Source: Tubulanus polymorphus
Lineage: Eukaryota; Nemertea; Palaeonemertea; Tubulaniformes; Tubulanidae
Direction: 5' to 3'
Length of the DNA: 64,000 nucleotides
NCBI RefSeq assembly: GCF_964204645.1
Contig: NC_134033.1
Location: 10,264,231-10,328,230 of the forward strand
Shown here in pieces: positions 44,345 through 56,100 of the stretch (positions are counted from its first letter, which is position 1; every line of letters begins with the position of its first letter). Made by a program: the position numbers and the translations under genes. The notes under the pieces were generated by a model. It was not told the origin of the DNA, searched no databases, and saw nothing but the letters and a program-made list of their open reading frames with translations.

Positions 44345-45579
44345 TAAGGTGAAACCAGAAAGCGCCTTTTTATATCAAATAACCTCCACTCTCTAAATCC
44401 TGCCTACGGGCCTGTTACTGTCGAGTCGAGTCAGTCGGCGTTTCCCCATTCTTATTGGTCAATTAGCTGAAATGTCTCGAATACGGGCCAATAGGAACAG
44501 AACGGCTCTAACGATTCGACAAGTATTAACTAACTGACTTTTCTTCTCAATTTAAATAATTTAGAATCCTGCTGGTTTTTTTTTTTTCTAGTTCATTATT
44601 CAATTTGAAAACTGCTTTTTAGATTGGACCACGTTACGAATAATATCTTCCTCATGGATCATGTAAAACCTATCGGTACCGATCTGAGTATTTCCCAGTT
44701 TCAGTGATTATTACATCTGTGTGAAATTCTTCCAAATGTAAAACGATTCAAATCTGCTTGATTTCGCCTGAAGCTGATGTATGGTCGGGTTCTCGAGGTG
44801 GGAAGCCCAGGGGGAGGATGGGGGTTATTGATTATTCCATCTATATGTCTATATATAAGATACAGGCGTATACGGGGTAGGGACGGGAGGGACGGTGTCT
44901 ACAGTCAAACTTCATTTACTCGAATAACCTATGTAAATACGATATATCTATTGATTGATTGATTTGATTGATCGGTTTGAATGTCGGTTACGCAGATGAG
45001 AATTTGTGGTTGCTAAGCGACGGCGCTGAGCTCGTCGCCGTGGTGATGATTGTTGGTCCGTGTGAATGCGAATGTATGTGAGCTATGTTTAGTCCGTGTT
45101 AAATCTCCCGGTAGCCGAGACCCCTCGTTTCGCTGTTTAAACACAATTCACTTCAGTAAACAGAGCCAAAATGTAGGTCTCATTTGCATAATTTATGTAT
45201 ATGCGTATCAGATATTTGCCTAATTCAGACGAATATTCAAAATAGGTAGAGATTTTTGACGAGGGGTCGATAATCGGATGTACTTTCCGCGGACTAAAAC
45301 TAAAAATACTTGTAAATTAAATATTCGTAATTAATGATTAATGTTTATTAACGATTGGAATGATGAGCATCCATTTCTAATCAATTAATCAAAAGTAATT
45401 ATGATGATTGATTGTCGATAATTAAGTGAATTCAGCTGTTGCTGCTGCAACTCGTATTCGGTCAGCGTTGTATCGCTTTTAAAACCGGTACGTGATGAAA
45501 ATTTCTTGTTAAAATGATGAAAAAAAGTGCGTTTGACTTAAATGATTAAAGTGTAAATAACAAAACAATACAGATAAAA

Positions 45580-45970
45580 TTCAACCGATTCACAGAGCAT
45601 TTGATTTCGGAATCGACCGATTTATGGAATCAACTTATTTACGGAATGTTTGATTGCAGAATCAACTGATATGCAGATCATTTGATTCTGGAGTTATCGC
45701 TAAACGTTGGATTCTGGAATCAACCGATTTAAGGCGCATTTGATTTCGGAATCAGCTGAGCCTTGAGTTTGGTTCTGGAATCAACTGATTCAATGAGCAT
45801 TCGATTCTGGAATCAATTGATTCACAGTGTTTGATTCAGGAATCAACCAAATGATGGAGTGTTTGATTATGGAATCGACTGATTCACTGAGCATTTCATT
45901 CTGGAATCGACAGATTCCTAGAGTGATTCTAGAATCAACCGATTCCCAGTCGATTCAGAGCGTTTCGATT
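45580..45970. repeat. Minisatellite GATTCTGGAATCAACTGATT
   Basis: About nine degenerate units of roughly 45 bp, each with one or two GGAATC palindrome halves (GATTC...GAATC) and a GAGCATTTGATT spacer. Confidence 0.75.
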
Positions 45971-46249
45971 TCAACTACCATCGAAATAACAATTCAATAT
46001 GAAATACAAATGATGAACATCTAAAAAATACTCAGAAAAATAACTAGTTTAGATTCGCTGTAATTGTTTTCATTGTTATTGTTATTGTTGTTGTTGATAT
46101 CGTTGTTTTAAATGTTGTTATCCCCTGCATGACCTTCACTCCGTACGTCTGCCTAATGACTGCTGTTTTTAATTTTCTGTAAAAATGAATTGTGCAATGT
46201 TCATTTATATGCGTGTATCTAATATCTCTGAGGGGACTCTCCCCGGGTT

Positions 46250-46385
46250 CTCTGGGGTCTCACTGCTCTCCTTGGGGCCTGGGTCTTACAGCTCGCCGTG
46301 GGGCTGGGGTCTCGCAGCTCTCAATGTGGCTGGGGTCTCACAGCTTGCCGTAGGGCTGGGGTCTCGCAGTTCACGGGGGTCAGGG
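46250..46385. repeat. Short array GGGGTCTCGCAGCTCTC
   Basis: Five to six copies of a roughly 27-bp unit (GGGGCTGGGGTCTCGCAGCT and variants). Confidence 0.6.
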
Positions 46386-46529
46386 TCCCCTTATTTGCGG
46401 CCCCAAGTGCTTCTGATTTAACGTACTTGACTGAAAAATGTAGAGAATTAGATTTTTGAAGACCTCGACACATCGAAGGTTGTTTTCGACTCTTTCAGAT
46501 GTGATCTGTATGTTATATGTTTGACGATG

Positions 46530-46745
46530 GCTTCATAATTGAATACTTTGAAAACTAGCTAGCTAGATAGCTCCATAGTTGAATACTTTGAAAACTTGCT
46601 AGCTACCGGTAGGTAGCTTCATAGTTGAATGCTTTGAAAACTTGCTAGCTTGGTAGCTTCATAGTTGAATACTTTGAAAACTTGCTAGCTAGGTAGCTTC
46701 ATGTTTGAATACTTTGGAAACTTGCTAGCTAGGTAGCTTCATAGC
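46530..46745. repeat. 42-bp tandem repeat, five units
   Basis: Units read GTAGCTTCATAGTTGAATAC then TTTGAAAACTTGCTAGCTAG. Units are very similar to each other; one has an ACCGGTAG insertion. Confidence 0.85.
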
Positions 46746-46925
46746 TTATTTTCTTCAATGTACAACCATTGCATGCCCATCAGCCTACCAGAGGAGGTTG
46801 GGCTCACACTGTAGCTAGCATTTCTGCTGATTCGGGCGACATGTTCCCCCCTCTTCCCTCTCGTAAATTGTAATTACATTCTTTGTTGACACATGTTGAA
46901 TCAGTGTGTTTATCTCGTGTATTGG

Positions 46926-46949
46926 ATTATTACTATTATTATTATTATC

Positions 46950-46996
<47 letters not shown>
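46926..46996. repeat. (TTA)n microsatellite
   Basis: Trinucleotide run of TTA/ATT with a few C and G interruptions. Confidence 0.85.
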
Positions 46997-47419
46997 TGTA
47001 TTGAGGTCTTTATGTCGCCAACATTGAGAAAATGTTACTATATACAAAATGTTTAATTCATGAAAACATGAAAAAAAGAACAAAGATTTTAGAAACATCG
47101 GGAATAGAAAGGAAATATTTGAAAGGATCAAAAGATTTAAGAGGCTTGTGTCGTATTGCGCGTGTTGACTTGTCCAATGTTTAGGGTTTGTAGGGGGCGC
47201 CACCTTGCTGGAGAATTGTGCAATATTTAACAGCGTGCGCGCCGTGATGTAGGTGGCACCTGCCCTTTTTTATGGGTATGAAATGTGTTCCGGGATAGAA
47301 AATTGATTAGAATCAATAATGAAATGAAATAAGTTTATCAAAGGCCATAAACGCCTCAATCATGTACAAAATGATATCAATCAATTGAATGAATGCATTA
47401 AAACTACTATAAATCAGTC

Positions 47420-47467
47420 ATTTATATGTATATGTATATGCATATGCATGCATATGTATATGTATAT
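47420..47467. repeat. ATATGTATATGC-type microsatellite
   Basis: Hexamer-like alternation of TATATG and CATATG; self-complementary. Confidence 0.7.
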
Positions 47468-47599
47468 TATATCAGCTGCAGTCTTCATTCAACTACTGTT
47501 TATGAATAAATATTTAAAATATTTTGTTAGATTTTGGTCTTAGCTTGCTTTTTCTATGTTCGATTTTAAACTAACTCTTAACCTCTCTTAAGATGTATA

Positions 47600-47990
47600 G
47601 TAATTACTGATTCAGAGCGGTGCTGATGCTGAATAGAGGATGATCAGGGGTGTCCCAGTTTTGAACCTAATGATTACTGATACTGATTCAGAGTGGTCCT
47701 GATGCTGAATAGAGGATGAACAGGGGTGTCCCGGGTTCCGAATGAATCCAGAATTACTGACACTGATTATGAGCGGTGCTGATACTGAATAGAGGATGAA
47801 TAGTCCAGAGTTCGAACCCAGTACGCAATTACTAACACTGATTCAGAATGGTACTGATGCTAAACAGGGTGTCCTGGGTTTGAACCCAGTAATTACTGAT
47901 ACTGATTCAGAGTGGTGGTGATGCTGAATAAAAGATGCGCAGGGGTGTCCCGGGTTCGAACCCGGTGATACTGATTCTGAGTGCAGGGTA
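47600..47990 (+). repeat. About 75-bp tandem array, five units, each with a tRNA B-box-like motif
   Basis: Units start ACTGATACTGATTCAGAGTG, continue GATGCTGAATAGAGGATG and end GTGTCCCGGGTTCGAACCCGG or variants. The motif GGTTCGAACC matches the TFIIIC B-box consensus GGTTCGANTCC well in units 3-5 and is degraded in units 1-2. No A box or tRNA fold surrounds it. Confidence 0.75.
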
Positions 47991-49529
47991 GAAGCGGCCG
48001 GCCGAGTCTTATAAGCAGAAATGAGATACTAAGTTATCAGTCCTTTTTTAAAAATCTTAAATAGGGATTTTCCCTGTCATTTATTTGGGTGGTAAATTTC
48101 GTTTGATATTATGTCTGGCTTATGTCGACAAGCAACGCGACGCCTACCGACGCAACTGGGTTTATCGCCGATTAGCGGCAACTAGCGGCCTACGAGAGGC
48201 CGCCAGTTGCCTCTACGAGAGGCCGCCAGCAAGATCTCTGGGAGATCAAATTCACTTGTCCCACATGGCATCATCCTGTTTGGCAGAGGCTGCCGCCAGT
48301 TGGGTACTCTGAAACTGCTCCATTAACGTTTTTGTCTTTGCATTCCGTTATAACAGCCTGATCACGTACTTGTCTCTTTGCCCGCGTGTAATGTACTTTG
48401 CATTTTCCTGTGCCAAGCTTCTCTCAACTCTTGTTTCATCCATACCGACTGGTTCTTCTTATTCTTTACAGATCGTCACCTTACCTCCTTGACAGTGTTC
48501 CGAATTTTTCCATCGATTGACAGATCCTTAATTGCTGAGTAGTGGAAACTCAGTTTTTTGCTGAGTGCTTGATTTGGCTGGCTCGACACTACATGTAGAA
48601 CTGGCCTTTGATCACTTCCCATTGATGGCAGGAGATTTCCAATTCAGGTCGAGATACATGACAGGGGATGCCATAGTTAGTCAATAAAAGAATCCGCATC
48701 TCCAACCCTTTTAGCTACTCTAGTGGTGTATTTATTGTTAGGAATATTATACCATCTAGTGTAAGTAGTGCCTCCTCTAAGTGCTTTTCAAGTGGGTAGG
48801 GTTTTTCTATGCAGGGCTGCGTGCATTGAAGTCGCTTGTCGTGGTAATCACTCCTAGTTGACCCAGGAACCTATTCCAATGCTCGGCTGTAAGTATAGAT
48901 TTACCGAAAAGAAGTTTTTTGTTCCTCAGTACGCACTCTGACAGCGGGAGCGCTTTAACTCCCATGGGGATTAACAGAAGCCGATCACATAACAGTAGTG
49001 TGCAGCTGTTTCTCGCGACATCGTGCAGTTAATCTTGTCCACCCATTTACAAATTCCTGATTTTTTATTCAGACGGACAGCGATCACGCCCAGTGGTTTG
49101 TAATTAGAATTTTACTCATCCTATGAAGGCTGCTATCATCCGAACCCTTCCTGCCCGAGTAGGATTCATTGCGGGGCTGATGTCTCCTTCTAGATAAGGT
49201 CTTCTAGACAAGGTTTTAAATCAGTGTTTTACGTCTATTAGGAAGGCTACCATCAACCAAGACCTCCTTCCTTTGGATGGCCGAGGTTCCTCACGGTCGC
49301 CACACACGTGACCCCAAGACGAGGTTGGAAGGAGCTTTACGGATACATTTGGATATTTGGATAAGTCAAGAGAAAAAGTGTCCAAATTTCGTGGGTGTTA
49401 CTGGTACACTTATATCAATCTGTAACAGAGTTAATGAGTAAAACCCACAGTTGATGATTTAACAATTTATTCTGACAGTTTTGAAGTCCTTGACATACTG
49501 TCATGTCAAAACTGCAAAACTTTGAGAAT

Positions 49530-49577
49530 CTACGAGCAATTATCTAACTAGTTATCTAGTTAGATAATTGCTCGTAG
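49530..49577. repeat. Perfect 48-bp palindrome (22-bp arms, 4-nt loop)
   Basis: Left arm CTACGAGCAATTATCTAACT plus AG; loop TTAT; the right arm is its exact complement. Related to the imperfect palindrome at 34072-34115. Confidence 0.95.
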
Positions 49578-49779
49578 GTTTTTGTTACAGGACAAATTGT
49601 TTTTAAAGTCGAAAAGGTTGTACAGGTTGCTAGGCTGTGCATGTTATTTGAAAACCTAGGTCTCATGATTCATTTTGCTTGGCCATTGTTCGACTGCAAC
49701 ATTGTGATACTACAACGATAGCGATGATTCAGGGAAATAGCTAGGAAATAGCTATTTTTTGTGTATGTTGCCGAAAACT

Positions 49780-50570
49780 TGTTCGCCTAAGACAAGAAAA
49801 GAAGCCCTACTGTGCGAATCCTGTGATCTCTGGCAACACCGAATCTGCGAAAGTAGCGTCAGAGAGAAGACTATAGAATAGCTGTAAGGGGGACGCTTGT
49901 TATTAATTGCATTTGGTGTCGGGAGTACTGTACCGTCATCGAGCCAAATTCTGAAAGTACATAGTTGATGTTATCCGCGGCCCAGATGGAAATTACAACT
50001 GAGAGAGCCGCCTCCCATAGCTACACCAATAGACACCGCTATTAAAAGCTTAGACCGGCTGATCCCACGGATATCAACTTTGAGATGGGACAACTTCATT
50101 CCTGGCATTTTTATTTCATTTTTTGATCGGTGACATTAAACGCAGAAGAAGACACGTCATGTCAGCTACCAGAAACATATTAGTCGATCAATTGGAGAAG
50201 GCAAAGACATGGTACGCAGACAGCACATAGAGTAATGAAGGAGCCGTTTTTGCAGTTGTTTAGTTTACCCGCCTCCGTCAGGTGACAACAGCAAAAAGTT
50301 CTCCTCCTGTTCTGCTTCATGTCTGGTCGAAATAAGGGCAACTCCTATGTTGTAATTAAACATATTGTTTTTGATGCTGAAACAAGCATTGAAACAGTGG
50401 TCATCGATTTTGAGGCTGCAATTTGGAAAGCATTTCCTAAAGTCTTCCTCGATGTCGAAGTTGGGGGTTGCTGTTCTCACTGGATACAATGCATTATTGG
50501 CGAAAGAACCAAGAACTTGGTTTGGCTGTTAGCTCATTTCAAGATGTTTTTCAGTGCAATTTCAATTTGA
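49780..50570 (+). mobile_element. Remnant of a MULE-type DNA transposon
   Basis: A plus-strand frame at 50319-50570 encodes MSGRNKGNSYVVIKHIVF, then VVIDFEAAIWKAFPKVF and GGCCSHWIQCI. This order (a tDFExA motif, a Pro after aromatic residues, then GCxxHWxQ) is that of MULE-family transposases around one catalytic acidic residue. Upstream, 49789-49870 encodes LLCESCDLWQHRIC, a Cys2-Trp-His-Cys zinc-finger-like segment ending in a stop after TIE. Frames are broken between the parts, so the element is inactive. Confidence 0.55.
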
Positions 50571-51010
50571 TCCCCATGAAGGCGCCGAACGGAGAATGAC
50601 TGTTGAATTATGTGCATAATGGAAGCAGAGCGGTTTATATGATAATTCATAGGGTAGTACTCTTTTATGACCTCCGAGGTCTCCACCCGAAACTCCGGTT
50701 GGCTCCACACAAAATCCGAATCACACCACCTCGACAGAAAGGAAGTTTTGGACTCTCCAAAAAGTCATGTGACCAATACAGAGTACGATTGGAGGCAAAC
50801 GGATTCTTCGATCTCAAAGAGTGCCCCCATGGGCAACGGGGAACTAACCGTCATAAATTAGGTCCGTTAATTTAGATGAGGTGTGCAATGATTACTGTGA
50901 ATGCGCCAATTCCTATCTTTAGTTAATATATTTAGCCAGTATTTGAACGTGTTGTTAGTGTTCTAGTACGATAACCACACTCAAACGTGGACAACGGGAT
51001 GGGATGATAC

Positions 51011-51170
51011 GATAAAAACCCGCCACTTTGTACAAATAAAAATAATTTTAAGATCGAGAAATTATTTATTCAAAAAATCTAAATGAAATACACGACGTTT
51101 CGATCTCACCCTAGAGATCATCGTCTCTATTTGAAATTCGTTTAATTTGTACATAGTGGGTTCTTTTATC
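51011..51170. mobile_element. 160-bp inverted-repeat element with hammerhead-like core
   Basis: Ends GATAAAAACCCGCCACTTTG with TACAAAT, and the complement of AATTTGTACATAGTGGG with TTCTTTTATC. Between them, on the minus strand at 51125-51094, the order is GACGATGA, a 4-bp stem TCTC/GAGA, then TCGAAACGTC. Confidence 0.45.
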
Positions 51171-51408
51171 TTATTATCCGTTCTCCACGTTTGAGCTTTG
51201 CCGCGCGAAAACTTGCGGCACCAATCGGATTGCTCGTTGTATAATCGCTGAGGTAAATTTCACGGAAGAACTATAAATGGGATAAACCCGGGCTAAAAAT
51301 AAACGGGATATCTGATTGGCTAAATTAGCCGTCATCATTAGTAATGATGACATAATCTAAGCCGCGCGTGTAGCTGCGCACTCGGTCTTGTGTGGCAGGG
51401 TTTCGTAG

Positions 51409-51455
51409 CGTGGCAATCTCGATGCCATCAGGTTCGAATCCCTGCCGGGGGAGGA
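51409..51455 (+). repeat. tRNA-like 3' half (B box), probably SINE-derived
   Basis: GGCAGGGTTTCGTAGC then CAGGTTCGAATCCCTGCC has a B box and T-arm-like pairing, but no intact D-arm half or acceptor stem. Confidence 0.3.
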
Positions 51456-52038
51456 TGAGTTTGGATACGATTATGGATCAAGAAACGGAAGGTATTATTT
51501 TACCCACGGTGCATCTTTAATTCAACGTCAAAATCTTAAAACGTCAGTAAGTTCACTGTACCATGACCACTGGATAGAGTTTGTTCTTGGCACAATCGCC
51601 AAGCTGAACCCATAACTTAGGCCAAGTAAATTAATTGACCACACAGATGGGGTATAAGCTTCACATGCGTCAACACAGTTGTTTTGAAACTGTTCGAATT
51701 TGTAATTCATTCGGTGAAGAAGGTTCGGTCAATCCTCCGTAACTATTTTTAAAAATAGTGCTCGTCCAGTCTGGATCCCTGGAATCAATCACTTTTAAAC
51801 CGGTAAAACAAACATAAGGCAAAAGTCGTATTAAAATATAAACTTGAATTATATTTTTTCACGTGTGCATTTATTGATTATATGAAACCCGTCCGATTCA
51901 TACAAATATAAGCTATATTAGATTTATATTTGATTGTCAGATTCTGAGAGTGATTCCATGACCTGGTTCCATAGTTCCCATAGTAATCGATACTAGGTAG
52001 TCATAAGTAACATAACAATTTCAAAACCAGCTAAAATT

Positions 52039-52370
52039 CAGGGCCGGCGGAAGCAAGGCGACATTGGCCCGGTTCATACCTGACGGCGCGAGGTGTAACC
52101 CGCGCGAAAAATTTGCGTCTGTTTTTCCAAGAGGTTCGGGGGATTCTGAGAAATTCTGTTCGAATGGTTTCGTTTCGTATGTTCTGCGGCTATAAGAGAC
52201 GACAGTTATCTGGTAATGTTTTTTAGACGCAGCTGTTTCATAGTCGATTACAAAATACGTTTTCGGGGGTTAGCGCAGGCAGCTGAGGTTTTTCGAATAA
52301 CCTAGATGAAAAAATCATCATTTGGCGAAATTACTGGCCATCTTAAGCCGCCCCAGCTCCGCCTGCCCTG
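52039..52370. mobile_element. 332-bp hAT-like MITE (CAGGGCCGGCGGAAGC ends)
   Basis: Imperfect inverted ends CAGGGCCGGCGGAAGC and GCTCCGCCTGCCCTG. AAATT is present next to both ends. Interior GC-richer, no transposase. Confidence 0.6.
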
Positions 52371-53164
52371 AAATTACTTTAAATTATTGGATCGACAATC
52401 ATGGAATCATCAACCGAATTCCAGAGTACAAAAAATAACACATCAAACAATTCCTTGTAAATTTCTAGAAAATGGACGGATTTTACTCAGTAGGTTGGTA
52501 TGGACGAGTGGTTAAGTACAACATTTAACAAACTTTCACCACAAAAAAAAAACTAATAAAAGCAAAAATCGCTCAACAAGAATTGATATCAAGTCATTAA
52601 CATGTCACAAACAAAGCAAAATAAAGCAACTCAGTAAAAAAAACATGGCAATTATAAAACATCCCAGTAAGATGGCTTCTAAATAGAGTCGTGATGTTAT
52701 AGGTGGATCTTATCTAGAACATCTTATCAAGAACAGATTTATCATGCATACATTTCAATGAAATCTAGGTATGACGGTTACTATTTACAAGTACACCACA
52801 AGCACAAGGTGTTCTTAGGGAACCTGCACCCCTGTAACTTTAGCTGCAGATCTCTTGAGGTCGATCAGAGTTCCCAGGACCCTTCAGCCCCGTAGTTCCC
52901 CTGGGATGGGTTTCTGTGTACGTCTGAGATTCATTTTCCTACTGCCCGCGATAACCTACAATATATTCACAAAATTACCGCTTTCAAAAGTTTCGTAAAT
53001 AGAGACAAAAATTCCTCATTTAAAATAATTACATCACCGCAAAATTCAATCACATCTCATCAGATTGTATCACATATATATTGTTTATCACAGTCTGATA
53101 TTAGAGATTTTCTCAAGTGCTGAAATGGGATGATGCTAGCAGCTCCTGCTCCTGCACACTGATT

Positions 53165-56100
53165 CTAGTCCTCTTGCTCACGCTCACTGATATCGCCCCA
53201 CGTCACTGACTTTTGTTCTACGCTCTTTGGTCGTTCGGTAATATCTACAGCGATTACAGGTTGGTGGATCAAATCATCCTCGTTTTCTTCTTCATCGCTA
53301 GCTGCAGCTGCAGAATCCTCATTCTCTTCGTCATTAGCCGCAGCTGCAGCATCATCGTTCTCTTCATCGTTGATAACCTCCTCATTTACCACAGCTGCTG
53401 TCTCCAGGCTATCCTGATCCTTATCTCCGTGTAAACATTGTCCATGTCCCAGAAAACATCTATTAGTATCAGGTGTATCAAGAGTATCCACAGGTGTATC
53501 CACCGTCTTATTCTGCAGTTTATCAGGTGTATTGTGTAGTGTATCGGCTTGTGGTGTATCAGCGTGTTGTGTATCTGTAGGCTGGTGGTCGGTCAGTAGT
53601 GATTCAGTACCATCTCCTGCTCCTCCCATATCACTGAGTTTCTCATCCTCTGCTGCTACAGTGACAAGAAACTCACCAGCACCGCCGCCCTCTTCAGTCA
53701 GAAAGAATCGAACATTATCGTCATCATCAGCAGCAGCAGCAGGAGAGGCAGCAGCACCATCTTCATCCTCAATATCATCAATATTCAGATCTTGTTCATC
53801 TATAGTTGTAAAGTGTAGAGGGGTGTGGCATTCTGTGTCAGTAGGCGTGTTTGGGGGCGGAGTTAACAGCTGTCTGTTATTCGCAGTGATTTCGTCTTCT
53901 ATCTTAATATTTTCGAGTCGAGGAATCGAAACTCCGGAGCCAACGAGAATCGAATCCTGAGGAATCACCTGCTCCTCGTCCTCCGATTCCTCAGCGTTCT
54001 CACGTGATAGCGACCTCTTGTCCTCGCGCCGTTGTGACCTCTCTTTCTCAGCTTCCAGTAATTTCTGTTCGTAATTCGCTGCTTCATTTAATCTCTCTTG
54101 AGTAGTTCTATGTTCGTCGGTAGGTGGTGCCAGACAGATCGATGATCCCGTGATACTAGGAAGCCCGCGGGCTGCCACTGGTTCAGTCATCGACGGAGTG
54201 ACGCCTAAAGCAAATGAATTTTCCAGTTTTACACACTTCAATAAAAATCTAGTTCTCGATAAATGATCCGGATTTGTTAAACTTACCAGCGAGTTTGTGG
54301 GCACTTTTGGGTCTGGAAGGAATGTTAATAGCGGTGGTTGCTGATCCACAAGTGAGTCCGGTTCCTAGAAATGAATAAATCATGAACAATTTGAATAAGC
54401 CTCATATTGATGGGACAAATACAAGTGAGAAGTGTAAAACTATACATCAGTAGATAAAGTAGATACAGTAGATACAATGGGGAAGTGCATATTTGTGGAG
54501 ATGATTAAAATGTTTCATGATCTACTAAATCGTCATAGTGAAGAGCTGCTGATTGAATTGGAGGTGTCTCCTGTGCTGTGGAGGAACTGCTGATTGAATT
54601 GGAGGTGTCTCCTGTGCTGTGGAAGAGATGCTGATCGAATTGAGGGTGTCTCCTGTGCTGTGGAAGAGATGCTGATTGAATTTGGGGTGTCTCCTGTGCT
54701 GTGGAGGAACTGCTGATCGAATTGGAGGTGTCTCCTGTGCTGTGGAAGAGATGCTGATCGAATTGGGGGTGTCTCCTGTGCTGTGGAGGAACTGCTAATC
54801 GAATTGGAGGTGTCTCCTGGGCTGTGGAAGAGATGCTGATCGAATTGGGGGTGTCTCCTGTGCTGTGGAGGAACTGCTAATCGAATTGGGGGTGTCTCCT
54901 GTGCTGTGGAAGAGATGCTGATCGAATTGGGGGTGTCTCCTGTGCTGTGGAGGAACTGCTAATCGAATTGGAGGTGTCTCCTGTGCTGTGGAAGAGATGC
55001 TGATCGAATGGGGGTGTCTCCTGTGTTGTGGAGGAACTGCTGATCGAATTGGGGGTGTCTCCTGTGCTGTGGAAGAGATGCTGATCGAATTGGGGGTGTC
55101 TCCTGTGCTGTGGAGGAACTGCTGATCCAGTTGGAGGTGTCTCCTGTGCTGTGGAAGAGATGCTGATCGAATTGGAGGTGGCTCCTGTGCTGTGGAGGAA
55201 CTGCTGATCGAATTGGAGGTGTCTCCTGTGCTGTGGAAGAGATGCTGATCGAATTGGGGGTGTCTCCTGTGCTGTGGAGGAACTGCTGATCGAATTGGAG
55301 GTGTCTCCTGTGCTGTGGAAGAGATGCTGATCGAACTGGGGGCGTCTCCTGTGCTGTGGAGGAACTGCTGATCGAATTGGGGGTGTTTCCTGTGCTGTGG
55401 AAGAGATGCTGATCGAATTTGGGGTGTCTCCTGTGCTGTGGAGGAACTGCTGATCGAATTGGGGGTGTCTCCTGTGCTGTGGAAGAGATGCTGATCGAAT
55501 TGGGGGTGTCTCCTGTGCTGTGGAGGAACTGCTGATCGAATTGGAGGTGTCTCCTGTGCTGTGGAAGAGATGCTGATTGAATTGGAGGTGTCTCCTTTGC
55601 TGTGGAAGAGATGCTGATTGCACTGGAGGTGTCTCCTGTGCTGTGTAGGAGCTGCCGATTCAATTGGAGGTGTCCCCTGTGCGGTGGAGGAACTGTTTCT
55701 CTCATAAGAGAGGGAATCACTAACTCAGTGCAAGGAGGTGCCGCACACAGGAATTTCTACCTTTAAAGAATTAGTAATAACTACATGGAATCTAGAATGT
55801 AATTTCTTCTTTTTACCATAAGCTGTTATCGGGTAGAGTAATGAAAACAAATACACAACAGTAAGAACCGAGTTAAAGGACTAACGAAATTTAGTTAAAA
55901 ACTAAAATAAAACAGCAAATAAATGAAAAGAGGTCGAGAAGAATATAGTACCTTTCACGTTGAGAGTTTCAGGTGAATCTCTGAATTGTTCGTACATGTG
56001 ATTGATGTTGTAACCGGGTTGAGTCATTGAGTCATCCTCTGTACCCCACACCTGTCTGACTCCGGCGTGACTCCGAGCTGTAGTCACCAGACGCGCCGAT

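Larger units (their letters stand above)
43858..53164. other. 9.3-kb gene-poor, repeat-rich interval
   Basis: No host exon is supported between the ASB stop and the last exon of the next minus-strand gene. Contents are listed separately: a MITE at 44124, tandem arrays at 45580, 46250, 46530 and 47600, microsatellites at 46926 and 47420, a palindrome at 49530, a MULE-like remnant at 49780-50570, an inverted-repeat element at 51011-51170 and a hAT-like MITE at 52039. The stretch at 48100-48310 has a GC-rich open frame (YRRNWVYRRLAATSG) made partly of a short tandem repeat (GAGAGGCCGCCAG); no domain. The 3' untranslated region of the 53.2-kb gene enters from the right. Confidence 0.5.

Noticed and set aside
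51409-51455. Functional tRNA gene
   Set aside because: Only a B box and a T-arm-like hairpin; no acceptor stem, D-arm or anticodon arm.
54877-55720. Two overlapping 250-codon repeat proteins
   Set aside because: The 45-bp unit keeps frames open automatically; exons 8 and 9 join correctly without it. Kept only as a finding to test.
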